The position numbers and the translations under genes are program-made. Shown here piece by piece: positions 41,662 to 54,299 of a stretch of 64,000 bases of DNA. Below the pieces are notes generated by a model that was not told where the DNA came from, made no database searches, and saw only the letters and a program-made list of their open reading frames with translations. The stretch lies in the NCBI RefSeq assembly GCF_015706575.1, contig NW_024037075.1:10663746-10727745 (forward strand). The letters run 5' to 3'. The stretch's first letter is position 1. Every line of letters starts with the position of its first letter. The stretch comes from Patiria miniata (taxonomy: Eukaryota; Echinodermata; Asteroidea; Valvatida; Asterinidae).

Positions 41662-44600
41662 ATGCCGAAGAAGAGAGCGCCCCCTAGCAAGAGAAGAGGC
41701 AGTGCGCAGGCCGCGCAGACAGACAAAGAAGTGAATGGCAAGGCAGTCAATGGGAAGGCCGCTACGAATGGCAAAGGTGGGCGGCAAATTAAACAGATTT
41801 TGCCCTTGAATAGACCTTTCTACGCTTGGTTGACAAACTGCATTTTTGCCAACCACTGGTTGCAAAACTATGGAAGGTCCAAAACTGCAAAAGTGAAGAA
41901 GATATTACAAATAACCAAAAAATTATTTGATTGTTGGATATACAATATTGTCAACAAAGCTAAAACATAATTCCTAAACATGTTTTTTTTTCTTTGTATT
42001 GAGGGCGTAAAGGGGACTTTTTTGGGAAAAACATGTTGCCAACCACGGCTTCCATTAATACGCTTGCGGCAGCCCATATAAAATGGCGCCCATGTTTACA
42101 AACAAAAGAAAGGTCTATATGTTGAACTTGTTTGCTTTATTGCTTAGCCATCCGTTGAGATAATAAACACAATGTATAATATGTAAAAAAAGTGGCATCG
42201 GGCATCAGGATGCAACTTGCTTTTCCACGTACATGACGTAGCTTGTTAAAAACTTTAATTTCAGGGAAATTTTGCAAAATGGAGCAAGGTAGAGCTTGGT
42301 AACTTTTACTTAATTTTAACAAGGCATTGACTTCATCAAAGCAAACACACTGAAATGTATAATATGAAGCCCATGTGCACCTATTTAGTTTACTATTTTC
42401 GCCTGTTTACCACTGTCCACATGCAGCTTCAAATGGTGTGAATGGCCTAATCGATGAATTAGATTCCTTGGATATGGCCTCGGATGCCCGCGCCTGCACC
42501 GGTGTTCTCTCATCTCATCCAAGCAGCAGGGACTTGAAGATCGATAACTACTCACTCACGTTCCATGGCGTGGAGTTGTTTCAGGATACCAGGGTGGAGT
42601 TAACATGTGGGAAGCGGTACGGACTGATTGGCCCCAATGGTTGCGGTATGTATCAAGTTCCAGCATCTTCCCATTTTCACGTTCCATTTTGTTACACACG
42701 GATACCCCCCATCTGTGTGATCACGTAGTAAATATGTCCCTTCATGCCATTGTTTCTGCAGCATGATGGAACGTATTTTCAATTAAACCATTGCTATGAC
42801 GTCACACTATTGTTAAAAGTGTGGATTCGGATCTACGAATCTCTTACACTGGTCACAAAGTGTGGATTCGGAACGACGAATCTTGAGTAAAGTGTGAATT
42901 CGGAATTACGAATCCACACTTTGAACATGTCGGACATTTGTTCTCCATAATGAGCATGAATAGGACGTGAAAATTTGCTTTCTAAAATTACCAATGCATC
43001 TTCACTGTCAGATTTTCCGCCGTCACTGCAAAATCTACTTTTAGTCAGAAAGAAATCGTCGTCTGAACTATCCTTGACGTAAGGAGCCTATACACACAAA
43101 ATGACTTAATTGGTTGTACGGGTGTGTCGATACACAACAATGTTGCAACCTGACGCCACTCAGTCCGCACTTGTGTACAATGTCTATGGAGAGTCATTTC
43201 AAGTGTTTCCTAACAATTTTGGAAGCATTTATCAGTCCCAGATTCATGTCTTATCATCATTTTGGCAACGAATGGCCTTCATTGAGATGATATATGAAGA
43301 AGAGAGTGGCGTCAGGTTGCAGAATTCTTTCCAATACTTCTGTTGACGTAATGGTTTAAGTCAAAGAATAAACTCGCAAGTGTGGATTCTTAATTTACGA
43401 ATTCACTCGGCGCTTCGCGCCTCGTGAATTCTTAAATTACGAATCCACACTTTCTCGTGTATTCTCCTTAACTTAAATGGCCCAAAGATTGCCATGTGAT
43501 TACAAAGATGGCAGTATCTGTCAAACGGTCCATTCCTTAGGATTGTTCTCAAAACATTTCTAAACAGTTAATTTTGTAGACTTGGGGATCTGAAAATATT
43601 TTGTTTTAACTTTTTTCCATAATTAAATCCCAATGAATCAAAGATTGCAAAAGTGCCAGCAATATTAACTGTAAATAACTTATAAAGTTTACGGGTAACA
43701 CCACATGGTGTTACCCGGAAACTTTATAATTGATCTCATCCGCCGTGCAAAGCTTGAAGTCATATATAATATTAACTCTCACAAATGTCCAACCATGGTC
43801 AAGCGCCCTCTGTTGATCTTAGAAGTGACTGAAAGAAGGTCTGCTTTGTTAAAGGGAATATACATCATTTGCTTTTGCTATAATTTTCAGAAATGGATGG
43901 AATTGGGGGGTTGGAAATATAAAGCAAATATAGTTACACTGACTTTTTTGAGGTTTTGGGTTCGAAAATGCTATAAAAACCAAGAAAAACGATCATTTTC
44001 CTGTAGTCTGGCTCCCTGACTCCATATAAGAAGAAACAGAGCAGTTCACATACATTGGGGAATGGTAAGGTCAGGGAACCAGTCTAGCTGGCTCATACCC
44101 GTTCATAGGTGTGTAATCGAATGCAAACAAGTGCGATGGTCAATTGGGGCCAGTATTTGAAAAAAAGCCAGTTTTTTCCAACGCTGATCGGCCGATCAGC
44201 GTTGGAAATTGATACAAAAATACCACTTTTCTTGAAAATGACAGTATACCAGGTGCCATGATTTTAACAGTCCAGCAAGGTATTTCAAAATGATTTGGTA
44301 GTTTTATTTTTTGATGTTTGCAAATGTTGTATTTTCCCTTTAAGTTAGTGGGGTACCAATGTTTCTGTTGTTGGATTCTCTAAAATAAAAACAGTGCAAC
44401 AAGAAGACCGGTGAGGGAAAGGTTTATATAATTGTACCTGCCCCCCCCCCCCCAAAAATATATATATCAAATTAAAAAGCATCATATTGGGTATTTCTCA
44501 TTGTTCTTTTTTCAGGTAAATCCTCGTTCTTATCCTCCCTGGGGAATCGGGAGGTTCCCATCCCGGACCACCTTGACATCTTTCATTTGAAGAGGGAGAT

Positions 44601-47600
44601 AGCTGCTTCGGACAAGACGGCTTTACAGTGTGTGATGGAGGTGGATGAGTTGAGAGTAAAACTGGAGAGAGAGGCAGAAGAGCTAGCTCATCTGGACGGA
44701 CAAGGTAGGATGGGTGGGGTCACACGTGATAGGGGGAACATCGCGAACACAAACTGACAGATTTTCATGAAGTTTAAAGGGAATGTACAACATTTGCTTT
44801 TGCTGTAATTTTCAGAAATAAATGGATTTGGAGGATTAGTATGTTATTGAAAATATTGTTAAACTGACTTGTTTCACATTTTGGGCTTGTAGACGCTGGA
44901 AAAACCAAAAAAACCTATCATGTTCTTGTAGTCTGGCTCCCTGACCCCACTTAAAATGAAACAGAGCAATTAATACACTTGGGGAATTGTAGGCTCAGAG
45001 AATCAGTCTAGCAGGCTTGTACCCCTTCACAGGTGTGTAATCAATTGCAAAGAAAAGTCAGAATAACTAAATATGTAAACTTAGGAACAGTTTTTGATAA
45101 AAGTCAGTTTTCTCCAATGCTGGTCAGCCGACCAGCGTTGGAAAAATACAGTTTTTCTTGAAAATGTCAGCACACCAGGAGCCACGATTTTAAAGGATGA
45201 TTTGGACTGTCAGTCCCTAACAATTCAGTAAGGCATTTCGTTATAATTTGATCATTTCGTTTTTGATGTTTGCAAATGTTGTATCTTCCCTTTAATATGC
45301 TAGTAGGATTTTTCATGGGACATAATTATGCAAAGTTTAACTCAAGGCCAGGTCACACAAATGCGAACATCAATTTGAAATGTCATGGCAAGTGTATGCC
45401 CTACAAATTCGCAAAAGTTGAACACATTTTAACTGTGGTGAAGTTCTTAGCAAATGTTTTGTAATGGCAAAGTATTTCACATTTACATTCGTGTGAAGTA
45501 TGAACCCGCCTATAGTTTGACAAAGTGTTTTGTAATAATTATGATCATTGGGCATCCGTATTTCTGTTGGTGAATGAGTGCAAATGGACTGCATTTTCCT
45601 GAACATTGTTGACCAAAAGCAATGATTTGTTTTTCCCTGTGTCAAATTTTGATATTTTGAGGTAACTCTGTGTCCGAATTTTATACAATTTGTGTCTGAG
45701 AGACATTAGTCTACAAATTCAAAGGATAATATCAAAGGGCAGTTATTTACCCCCCCCCCCCTCAAATGTATGGGGGTGGAGTTTTGTCCCCTCTTAAATG
45801 AGCTGAAATCCTTATCAGCAGTATGTATCAATCCATATTTTGGTTTGTCAAGATTTGAAGGGGTGCTGTCATGGGTGTCATAGTGGTGAAAGATTAAGTT
45901 GTCACCACTTTGACCCGTCATCACCATCTTTCCTCATTGCAGATGCTGAAGACACACTGATGGAGATCTATGAGCGTCTTGACGAGATGGACTCGGACAA
46001 TGCTGAAGTCAAGGCGGCTCGCATCCTCCACGGTCTCGGCTTCACTCACGACATGATGCACACCAAGACCCGTGACTTCTCTGGTGGCTGGCGCATGAGG
46101 ATTTCTCTTGCGAGGGCGCTCTTTGTCAAGCCGCATATGTTACTATTGGACGAGCCCACCAATCATCTGGACCTGGAGGCTTGCGTGTGGTTAGAGGAGG
46201 AACTGAAAAAGTAAGCTCACGATTTTGTGGATATTTCAGCTTTCAATCTGTGGTGACATTGGTTGGATTTCCACCAAAGCAATGCGACTGCATTGGATTC
46301 TTTCAGACTACTTGGAATTTTCCCTTTTTTTTAACCAAAAGTCCTTAACTGTCTAACCAAGGAAGTGAATGGACCTTAGAAGAAAATTGATAATGAAACT
46401 ACCCAGGATAAATATGATGTTAAAGTTAAAATAGAAAGTTGATAGAACGATAAGAGCTTGGATTCATAAGACATCTTTGAATTGATTGGGAGAGGGCATT
46501 TTGGGAGCTTTCTATGGGCTTTCCTGGTTGCTGCTGAGAGCAGCCTAGCCTGGGTCAAGGTGTCCTGCGATAGTGTCCGATAATCGATGGTTCGCCGCTT
46601 TTAAACAAAACAGTAGCCACATGCTAGGCACTCACATGTACTGTCGAAGCGCAAACAGCGACCTCATGCAGCTAGGCTACATAATGACAATCAGTTTGTG
46701 CAGAACGAATGTAATGGCCTATGTTTTTTAAGAAATTTTTGTTAGTTTGTCGCTGGATTTATTTGAAGTTATATTCGGTCTGAGGATTTCAAACTTGTTG
46801 GAGAATTTAGCCACACTGTCCATCTCTATGGTCCATGTACAATCTGAACCCCCACAACCAAGTACTGAATAATAATCTCATCTTTATTCGCACACGAGGT
46901 CATCGCTGGAAATCCAGCAACAAAAGAAAGAAAACCATAAGCCAAGGCGCACGTTTGCTCCCAGGCCTAGCCTTGTGTTGTAGCCTAGTCAAGGGAGGTC
47001 GCTGTTCACACTTCGTACAGTATATGTGAGTGCATGGCTTGCAACGTTGTTTATGTTAGGAGTCGAACATCGGACACTTGATCTCAAACACCTTGACCAA
47101 GGCTAGGAACAGCCTTGGATATCCCCCATGCTCACATCTACTTGAAGATTAACAATAACAGTCCTTCTATTGAGGTGCTAACTTACAAGTTTTCCCTCTT
47201 CTATGCTTGTTCTTTTAAAGTAATTTTCTTTAACGAATTGTTAATGTTCACATTGTCTTCACAGCTATACGAGAATACTGGTCCTCATATCGCACTCTCA
47301 AGACTTCCTGAACGGTGTGTGTACCAACATTATCCATATGCACCTGGGTAAACTCAACTATTACAGTGTAAGTCAATTCCCAAACCCCACAGAATCTAGA
47401 AAATCCAACAGAATCCAACAGCTAGCTACTTTTAGTTGGATCTTCTTTAGTTGAGTGGTTAGTCTATTCATATTGTGTTGAAAGGCATATACAATCATTT
47501 GCTTTTCATGCATTTTTTTCGTTTCCAATAATAACACCACTCATAATCCAAATAAGAATGTTCAAAACCGGGCCTGTTAAAGCTTCAGCTCAGTGGATAC

Positions 47601-50600
47601 ATGTACTAAATTTTTGAGAAAACAGTGCAAACGATGCACAACCTTTTGATCACGAAACACAATTTTGTCATTTTTTTTTTCAGGGGAATTACGACAGCTA
47701 CGTCAAAACCAGAAAGGAGTTGGAGGAGAATCAGATGAAGAAATATAACTGGGAGCAGGATCAGATACAACACATGAAGGTAGATTAAGAATTCAGTCGT
47801 CATCATTGACATGGTCAATTTGTTTAGTCAGAGTAAACCAAGTTCACAACTCTCATTTCAGTTCTTATGTTTTCTCTCCCATTTTTCATTTAAAAACCCT
47901 GAAATACACTGCTAACTAAATATTCTATTCAGGCATGTAAGTTTTCCTCAGATCCGCTGATTTCCTCGTTTTTTACTTCTCATAAATGCCATTACATAAT
48001 GAAAAACACTGCACAAAGTCTTGTGTGGTTGGAATTTCCTCGTTTTTTTTCGCCAAATTTCCAGTTGCATGCCTGTGTTTCATTCAAAGAGGTCATTTTG
48101 ATCTAACAGGAAGTTGTAAAATTGGGTCCATTTTGTTGTTCTGTTTGTCAGGATTACGTCGCTAGGTTCGGCCATGGTAACGCCAAGCTAGCCAGTCAAG
48201 CTCAGAGCAAAGAGAAGACGCTACGAAAAATGGTGGAAGCAGGGTTGACTGAGAAAGTGGTTACAGATAAGGTAAGAGTTATCTGAGGTGTTATCATTTT
48301 CTGAAATTTCCCAGATTTGTCAGTATAAAAAAAATAAGATAGGAATAGTTCTCATCACTGTATTTGTTTCTTTTTTGGGTCACAGGGTTTGTTGCATTGG
48401 GAAGTGTACAATGGTAATCTGCAGTTTCTAAGGGTGCCATGTTAGGCTTCTCGATATAAAGAAATGGACCCCATGTTGGTCTATTGCTCGGCCACATACT
48501 TTTGTGGATTTTTGTATTTTCCCCATTATCACCCTGACATACAGATGATGACATTATAATAAAAACAAACTGTTAGAGAAGTGCTTTCAGCCGACTTATT
48601 TTTGTATTTCTGTTGCAGACAATAGAATTCTACTTCCCTGAAGTGGACAAGATTCCACCTCCTGTGATTATGGTCCAGGATGTGTCCTTCCAATATGCTG
48701 AAGACAAGGTAATACTCATATTATTAAACATCACCACCCAAGAAAAAAACTGTATTGTACAGGGTGAGTAAAAAAAAGCTTAACCCAAACCCCAAAAATT
48801 ATATTTCATATTTTAAAAAATATGTAGCACCAAAAATAATAATGACTCGAAAGCCAATTCATAAGGTACTTGTAGATGAAAAAATGACTGAAATTGGTCA
48901 GTGCGTTTAGAAAATATCAACATGTAAACACAATAACCCTAAAACCTGCAGACAGGTTTTAGGGTTATTGTGTTTAAATGGTGATATTCTTTTAAAAGAT
49001 TGAGCAATTTCAGTAATTTTTTCATCTAAAAGTAGCTTATGAAATTGGATTTCCAGTCATTATTATTTTTGGTGCTACATATTTTTGTATATATGAAATA
49101 TATTTTGTGGGGTTTGGGTTCCGCTTTTTTTGACTCGCCCTGTATGAAACAAATACATGCACCAAAGCCCTAGAATTTAAAGTTGTCACTCGTGCACTTA
49201 GTCGTACACAGCACCTGTGTCTTTAGGCAAGATACTTTATCACAATCACCTCTCCCAATGGACGTAACATTTTCAGTGCTATTGTTGGTTGAGGTAATTA
49301 CATGTAAATTGGAAACCAGAGCAGGTTGCATGTTGAGCTCAGTGGAACACAGTTCCTGTGTTCCTATGCAAGATACTTTACCGTGATATCTCTTCCAACC
49401 CAGGAATTCTCTTAGCAACCTGAAGGGGCAGAGTTTGAGATTGTTTGGTTTGCACACTTGATTGTTTGAAAGGAGTGGTATTCAAGCACCCCTCAGCAAT
49501 GACAATGATGGTTTTTTTCCCCCCTTTTTTCTTCAGCCACACATCTACAAGAATGTAGAGTTTGGTCTGGATCTCGACAGTAGGGTCGCGTTAGTGGGCC
49601 CCAACGGTGCCGGCAAGTCAACTCTACTCAAGCTCATTGTCGGAGAACTGCACCCAACAGACGGACTTATACGAAAGAATTCTCATCTACGAATTGGTAG
49701 ATATCATCAGGTAAGGACTTCAGAGTGTAAATTGTAAACAGCCTGAGGTGATCAGGGTGACAGGAAGAAAGGCCATTTATTATGAAACTGGTAAACTAAT
49801 CTTTCCAGATCTTTCGAAATCCCCTGGACGATTTTGCAAGATTAACCAAGCTAGAGTCCAGCTACTATTACTATACCTCATACATATTCCTGATCAAGAG
49901 CCAATTTCTCACAGGTCCACTCACCATCACCTGTCTGCTGCAACATTTGCTTTTTTCCAGTGTTGGAAGTTGACAAACTATACCTCAGGCAGCTAATAAT
50001 ATCAACTATACACTTTCAAACCATGTTATATTGGTATAATACTGTACACAGGACTTGATGACCCTTGAAAGTTATATACATGTACAAAGATTAAACCATT
50101 GATTTTATGCATATAGGAGGATTTGGAAAATACAAGAAAACTCCAAACCCCCATAACAACCCCCCTCCCCCCCCCCGAAAAATGAAGGGCAATCAAGGTA
50201 CATATAGGTAAATTGTCACGTCTTTTTTTTTTGTCTTACAGCATTTACAAGACCTGCTTGATCTAGACATGAGTGCCTTAGAATGGATGAATAAGAATTT
50301 TCCAGAAATCAAAGAGGAAGAAAAAATGAGGAGAATTATCGGACGGTACGGCCTGACTGGCAAGCAACAGGTAAACTAAACAGTTGGACTCCGTATAAAT
50401 GTACCCCCTTCGCCGTTCACCCTCTTAGTCTTCTCCACTTCACAACCCTTCAAATTTTGCAACACCACACCCACACTTGTAATTCCTTCGAGGTAATCTT
50501 CTGTGGAGTGTGGATAGCACTTCCTGCACAATTTTTGTGTGAGGTTAAGCTCAGAGCAAGCAGGCACATTTGTTTGTGAGCAGTGACTTTTTGTGTGACA

Positions 50601-52512
50601 TACATATAAACTGAAGGCTTTTAAAGGTTGTACAACTTACTCTGAATATGGACTTCCCACTAGGTGGTTAAGAAAGCACCAAACCTGCATTTGATGTACG
50701 GCAATTACCCTAACCCTTCCATATCCCTTCACAATCCACCAAACAGTTTGCTAGGATTTCACAGAAAGCTGCAGCCCTTTTGGTGTTGCATTCCATGGGA
50801 CCAGGTTCCCTTTGAAAGTTCCAGTACAAAGAATATGCCATAGGTTGCCTGCACAGTTGAGTATTTGGTAGGATTCAGAAAAGTTCCTTGCCTTTGAGAG
50901 TAAAGGTTAACTGATGACAATAGCTAAAGCAAACCAACGTAAGGAAATCATTATAATAAATGAAAGTGGAAAACTCCATTTTGAATTCATCTTCTGCAAA
51001 TAGAAATTGAAACTCTGCCTAGCAATATATTTCATTTGTTGATCATTAAAATCTTTTTTTGTTTGTTTTACCTTTTCAGATCTGTCCTATACGTAACCTT
51101 TCGGATGGTCAGCGATGTCGGTGTATATTTGCCTGGTTGTCCTATCAGAGTCCTCATATGTTACTCCTAGACGAACCTACCAATCATTTGGATATTGAGA
51201 CCATAGACGCTCTGGCTGACGCTATCAACGATTTTGAGGGCGGGCTTGTTCTTGTCAGTCACGACTTCAGATTGATCAACCAGGTGGGCACAATATTTCA
51301 ACTTTAAAAAAAAATCTGTATTCATAAATACCTGAGAGAGTTTACCAATTCCTATTGGTTGAGAACCCGTCATGTGGGTGGTTTTAAACTGCCGGTAATA
51401 CGCCGCTGTGTTCTGCTCCACATCAAGCAGTACGCACCGCGCTAGGCCTACACCGCGCACACGCCAATTTTCATATAAGGAGATTTTGAGTACTTTGCCC
51501 ATGAGGCACTTACCGTAGACTTGGCTAGAGTGCTGATTCACAAAACATGAAGTAAAAGAGTCGAACTAAATTGTTGGAAAGTTGTGAACTTTTTACATGT
51601 TATAAACGAAAGGTATTTATGAATGGGATGTGCTTGGCCGGTATTAAACAAGTGCTTTTAGAATCGGTTAGGGGCTAATTATGTCCCTTGCCTTCGGCTT
51701 GGGCCATTGGGCGATTGTAAGCTTGCTAAGTGTTGGATTTTCCAGTTACTATGGCATCCAAGACTGAATTTGGCCCCGAGTCTAGGTTTGAATATACACT
51801 AGGAGGAATGTCAAAAGAGCATTTGAGAACTACCCTCAATTCGGGCGATTCAAAATGCAGTGTGCCACCAAGGGTTTGCCACGGAGAGTTCATTTTGTCC
51901 AGTGCAGTGTGGGAGATGGTCGACAAATTCGCAGCGCGGGACATTTGAAATTGTTCGTTTTTCCAGTCAGTAGTTTTGTAGGCGTAGAATCGAGTATCTG
52001 TTTTCCCTTTTATTATCTTTTTATCAATATGGTGGTGTTTTGTAAGGTGGCAGAACGCTAAAGCCCAATCTATAACAAAATAGCTCAAGTTGTCTACTGA
52101 CACTCGTTCAAATGGGCCATGCTTTGTCGACAGTAAACTTGAAAAATGGACTCTCCATGGCAAATTCTTGGTGGCGCACTGCATTGTGAATCGCCCGAAT
52201 TGCATGACATTATGCAAGACAGTAATTTCACAACGTGTTGGGTCCAAATTTCACTTTAAGACAAAATTCCTCCACATAATTTTCAATTCCAATGCTAGGT
52301 GTTAAATACACATTTTCTTTTTGGTTTATAAGGTTGCCAAGGAGATCTGGGTGTGTGAGAAGAAAACGGTTACCAAGTGGACAGGTGATATTTTGTCTTA
52401 CAAGGAAACTCTCAAGAAGCACATACTGAAGGAAGAGAAGAAGGCCAAGAAAGAAAGTGGAAAGGGTGCAAGCAAAGCTAAGAATGGGGCCAACAAAAAT
52501 GGCAAGAAGTAA
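41662..52512 (+). CDS. ABCF2: ABC transporter F family member 2 (ABC50/GCN20-type ATPase), complete
   Basis: Twelve coding exons: 41662-41776, 42427-42645, 44516-44704, 45943-46210, 47265-47367, 47684-47779, 48152-48271, 48619-48708, 49537-49710, 50242-50370, 51080-51283 and 52333-52512. All introns are GT-AG and phases agree. The 628-residue product is close to the ~620 of vertebrate ABCF2. It has no membrane segments. ABC domain 1 has Walker A GPNGCGKS (107-114), signature FSGGW (220-224), LLLDEP (241-246) and a SHSQDF H-loop. ABC domain 2 has GPNGAGKST (421-429), signature LSDGQ (508-512), LLLDEP (529-534) and SHDFRL. Between them is the charged linker typical of ABCF proteins. Both ends are Lys/Ala-rich. 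ABCF ATPases act in the cytosol with ribosomes. The exon 1 and exon 11 donors are the weaker GTGGGC. Introns hold several MITEs. Confidence 0.95.
42800..43460. mobile_element. Palindromic MITE sequences in ABCF2 intron 2
   Basis: Repeated phrases of the form AGTGTGGATTCGGANNWACGAATC occur at about 42818-42922. A long hairpin lies at about 43378-43453 (arms AAGTGTGGATTCTTAATTTA and its inverse, with a CGGCGCTTCGCGCC centre). The two blocks may be the two ends of one element of ~650 bp. Confidence 0.6.
43685..43729. repeat. Long hairpin in ABCF2 intron 2
   Basis: A nearly perfect inverted repeat: AAAGTTTACGGGTAACACCA pairs with the following TGGTGTTACCCGGAAACTTT, with a CA centre. It could form a stable intronic hairpin. 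Confidence 0.7.
43853..44338. mobile_element. piggyBac-like MITE in ABCF2 intron 2
   Basis: The same element as 24253-24766, flanked by TTAA (43849-43852 and 44339-44342). It contains the same central palindrome around CGGCCG and is close in sequence, so it inserted relatively recently. Confidence 0.85.
44778..45291. mobile_element. piggyBac-like MITE in ABCF2 intron 3
   Basis: A more diverged copy of the 24253 family, flanked by TTAA (44774-44777 and 45292-45295). The central palindrome is present in variant form (CCAATGCTGGTCAGCC). Confidence 0.8.
46545..47106. mobile_element. TIR MITE in ABCF2 intron 4
   Basis: The ends CTAGCCTGGGTCAAGGTGT and the inverse of ACACCTTGACCAAGGCTAG are followed inward by matching GTGTCCGATNNTCGA sequence. 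The ~560 bp have no transposase. Confidence 0.75.
48760..49142. mobile_element. mariner-like MITE in ABCF2 intron 8
   Basis: This is one long inverted repeat over almost its whole length, with tips CAGGGTGAGT and ACTCGCCCTG, flanked by TA on each side (48758-48759 and 49143-49144), as in Tc1/mariner insertions. The centre is a perfect AATAACCCTAAAACCTG palindrome. A rearranged relative lies at 56841-57420. Confidence 0.85.
51316..51630. mobile_element. Small TIR MITE in ABCF2 intron 11
   Basis: TATTCATAAATACCT on the left is matched in inverse by AGGTATTTATGAATG on the right. The interior is unassigned. Confidence 0.55.
51837..52203. mobile_element. Second TIR MITE in ABCF2 intron 11
   Basis: Arms of about 65 bp are inverted: TTCGGGCGATTCAAAATGCA on the left against TGCATTGTGAATCGCCCGAA on the right, continuing through a CTCTCCNTGGCAAA stretch. 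The interior is ~230 bp. Confidence 0.75.
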
Positions 52513-53083
52513 AATTGGATGACTTCAAAGGTTGCGCACTCATAAAAAGTGTTGTTTGTTATGACAAAGTGCGATTGAGCTGTCAAAGACAAAAGTTTAA
52601 AGACATTTCAACAAAATGTTCTGCGAATATTATGTTTAACTGTCTTGACATTTTTGCTTTTATACAGAGATGCATAACTAGCGATCCGTCTTATATTTGA
52701 TGAGAACTGCTGGTGTTTATTGTTGCCCTGAAAATTTGAATATGTGGTCGTTGTGTGCTTTTGATGTTTAACAAAGTGTTTAATTTAATGTGGAAAAAAA
52801 GGAACAAAAAAAAGTTAAATCTTGGTGTGTACAAAACCATGGACATTCTTAAAAGAAGAAATTCCAGTCTCATTTGAGTGATTCATTTGAGGGGAAATGA
52901 GGGCGAACGTTTTAACAAATTGTAGTTCAGTTAATCAAATCAGGTCATACCAGACCTACAACATAACCATGTCACTCTTTGTTGACATGTGCCCTGTTCT
53001 ATAAGGGCTTGGTAGCTCTCATCCCTGGTTCCCATGACCTTTGACATCATGTCTCATCAGGGCTATTTGCAAGCTGTAAAAGA

Positions 53084-53753
53084 CATATCGTCACTGGTTT
53101 CATGAAGGGACGGGCATGTGGATTTTGAAGAAAAACCATTTTTGAGCAAATCGCAAGAGAAATTTCTTCGTTTTTAAAACAGCAAAAACTACTACTTTGC
53201 AACAACTTTATGCAATAAGGAAACCTTGACGTAATTCTTGGATAGGTAAACTTTAATTTGAACCCAGTAATTATAATTAATACAGTGGTTAGTTAGCCAA
53301 AATTAATTAGTAAAGATGCCTGTCCCTCTGTGAAAACGAATACCTAACTGTTCAACATTTACGCCCTTCTTGTTTAATGTGCTTTTCCATAGGGAAGGGC
53401 GTGCGTGTTCGATTATGCGTGCGCAGCTGAGAATGTAACAAAGATGCCTGTCCCTTCGTGAAAACGAAAATCCCCGATGACCTACTTTTACTGCCTTTCC
53501 ATGCACTACATTTTGTACGTGTTCACGGGGGCATGCATGTTCGCGTCTCTTCGTGAAATCGCATAATGCAATTATCGAGATGCCTGCCCCAGATGTCATT
53601 AATTTATTCAGGAATTAATGATGTTTTGCTTGCGGAAACATGTCAGAATGCTTAAGCACCGTGTTTTAAAGCAAAATAGTGAAAAAAAATCAAAATCGAA
53701 ATAATTGTCAATTTTGACATGCCCATCCCTTCGTGAAACCGGTGACGATATAT
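53084..53753. mobile_element. TIR element in the presumed ABCF2 3' UTR
   Basis: The left end ATATCGTCACTGGTTTCATG plus AAGGGACGGGCATGT is matched in inverse at about 53718-53753. Internally a phrase of the type GATGCCTGTCCCTTCGTGAAA recurs (53315, 53443 and a decayed form near 53580), so the element is built from repeats of its own tip. Confidence 0.7.
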
Positions 53754-54283
53754 GGACTGTTAGCTCTTAATTTTGTTTCTTTTAGGGGGATATACCATGG
53801 CAATGCAGTACATTTCACTTTGACTGCAGACACCAAGATCAGTCTTACATTCTAGATCTTGCTGCAGACTGTATGGCTCCCATTTTACTTCGGACATTTG
53901 TAGGGCTGTCTGTTTTCAAATAATTTGGTATTCGATTATTAGAAACTGCACTTGACCGAATATTCGAATATTCAAAACTCACTGATCAAGTTTTACCAGC
54001 AGCGGCCACCTTCATGAAAGTGCGGTTCAAATATTTGGTTGACGAATAAATATTCCTGATATTTGGGACTCTCATGGAGATGTGCAAAATTACTTTAGGT
54101 GTTAGTCTCTGGCATCAGTGGTTGCCATTTTCAATGGCTGTTTAATTTAATTTAAGAGTTTTAGTTTCTTTAAGACTTAAGATTGTTTAGTAACTTAAAT
54201 CCTTAATGAGTATTTATTGCTTTCTACAACAGTATTACATTTATTCAGTTATGACCAATCTGTAAACAGTTTGGGAATATTTT

Positions 54284-54289
54284 AATAAA
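54284..54289 (+). terminator. Candidate polyadenylation signal for ABCF2
   Basis: AATAAA lies 1.77 kb after the stop codon and is followed by a GT/T-rich stretch (TTATGTGTATGG). It would give a long 3' UTR containing the TIR element. Earlier non-canonical signals cannot be excluded. Confidence 0.4.
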
Positions 54290-54299
54290 AAACTTATGT

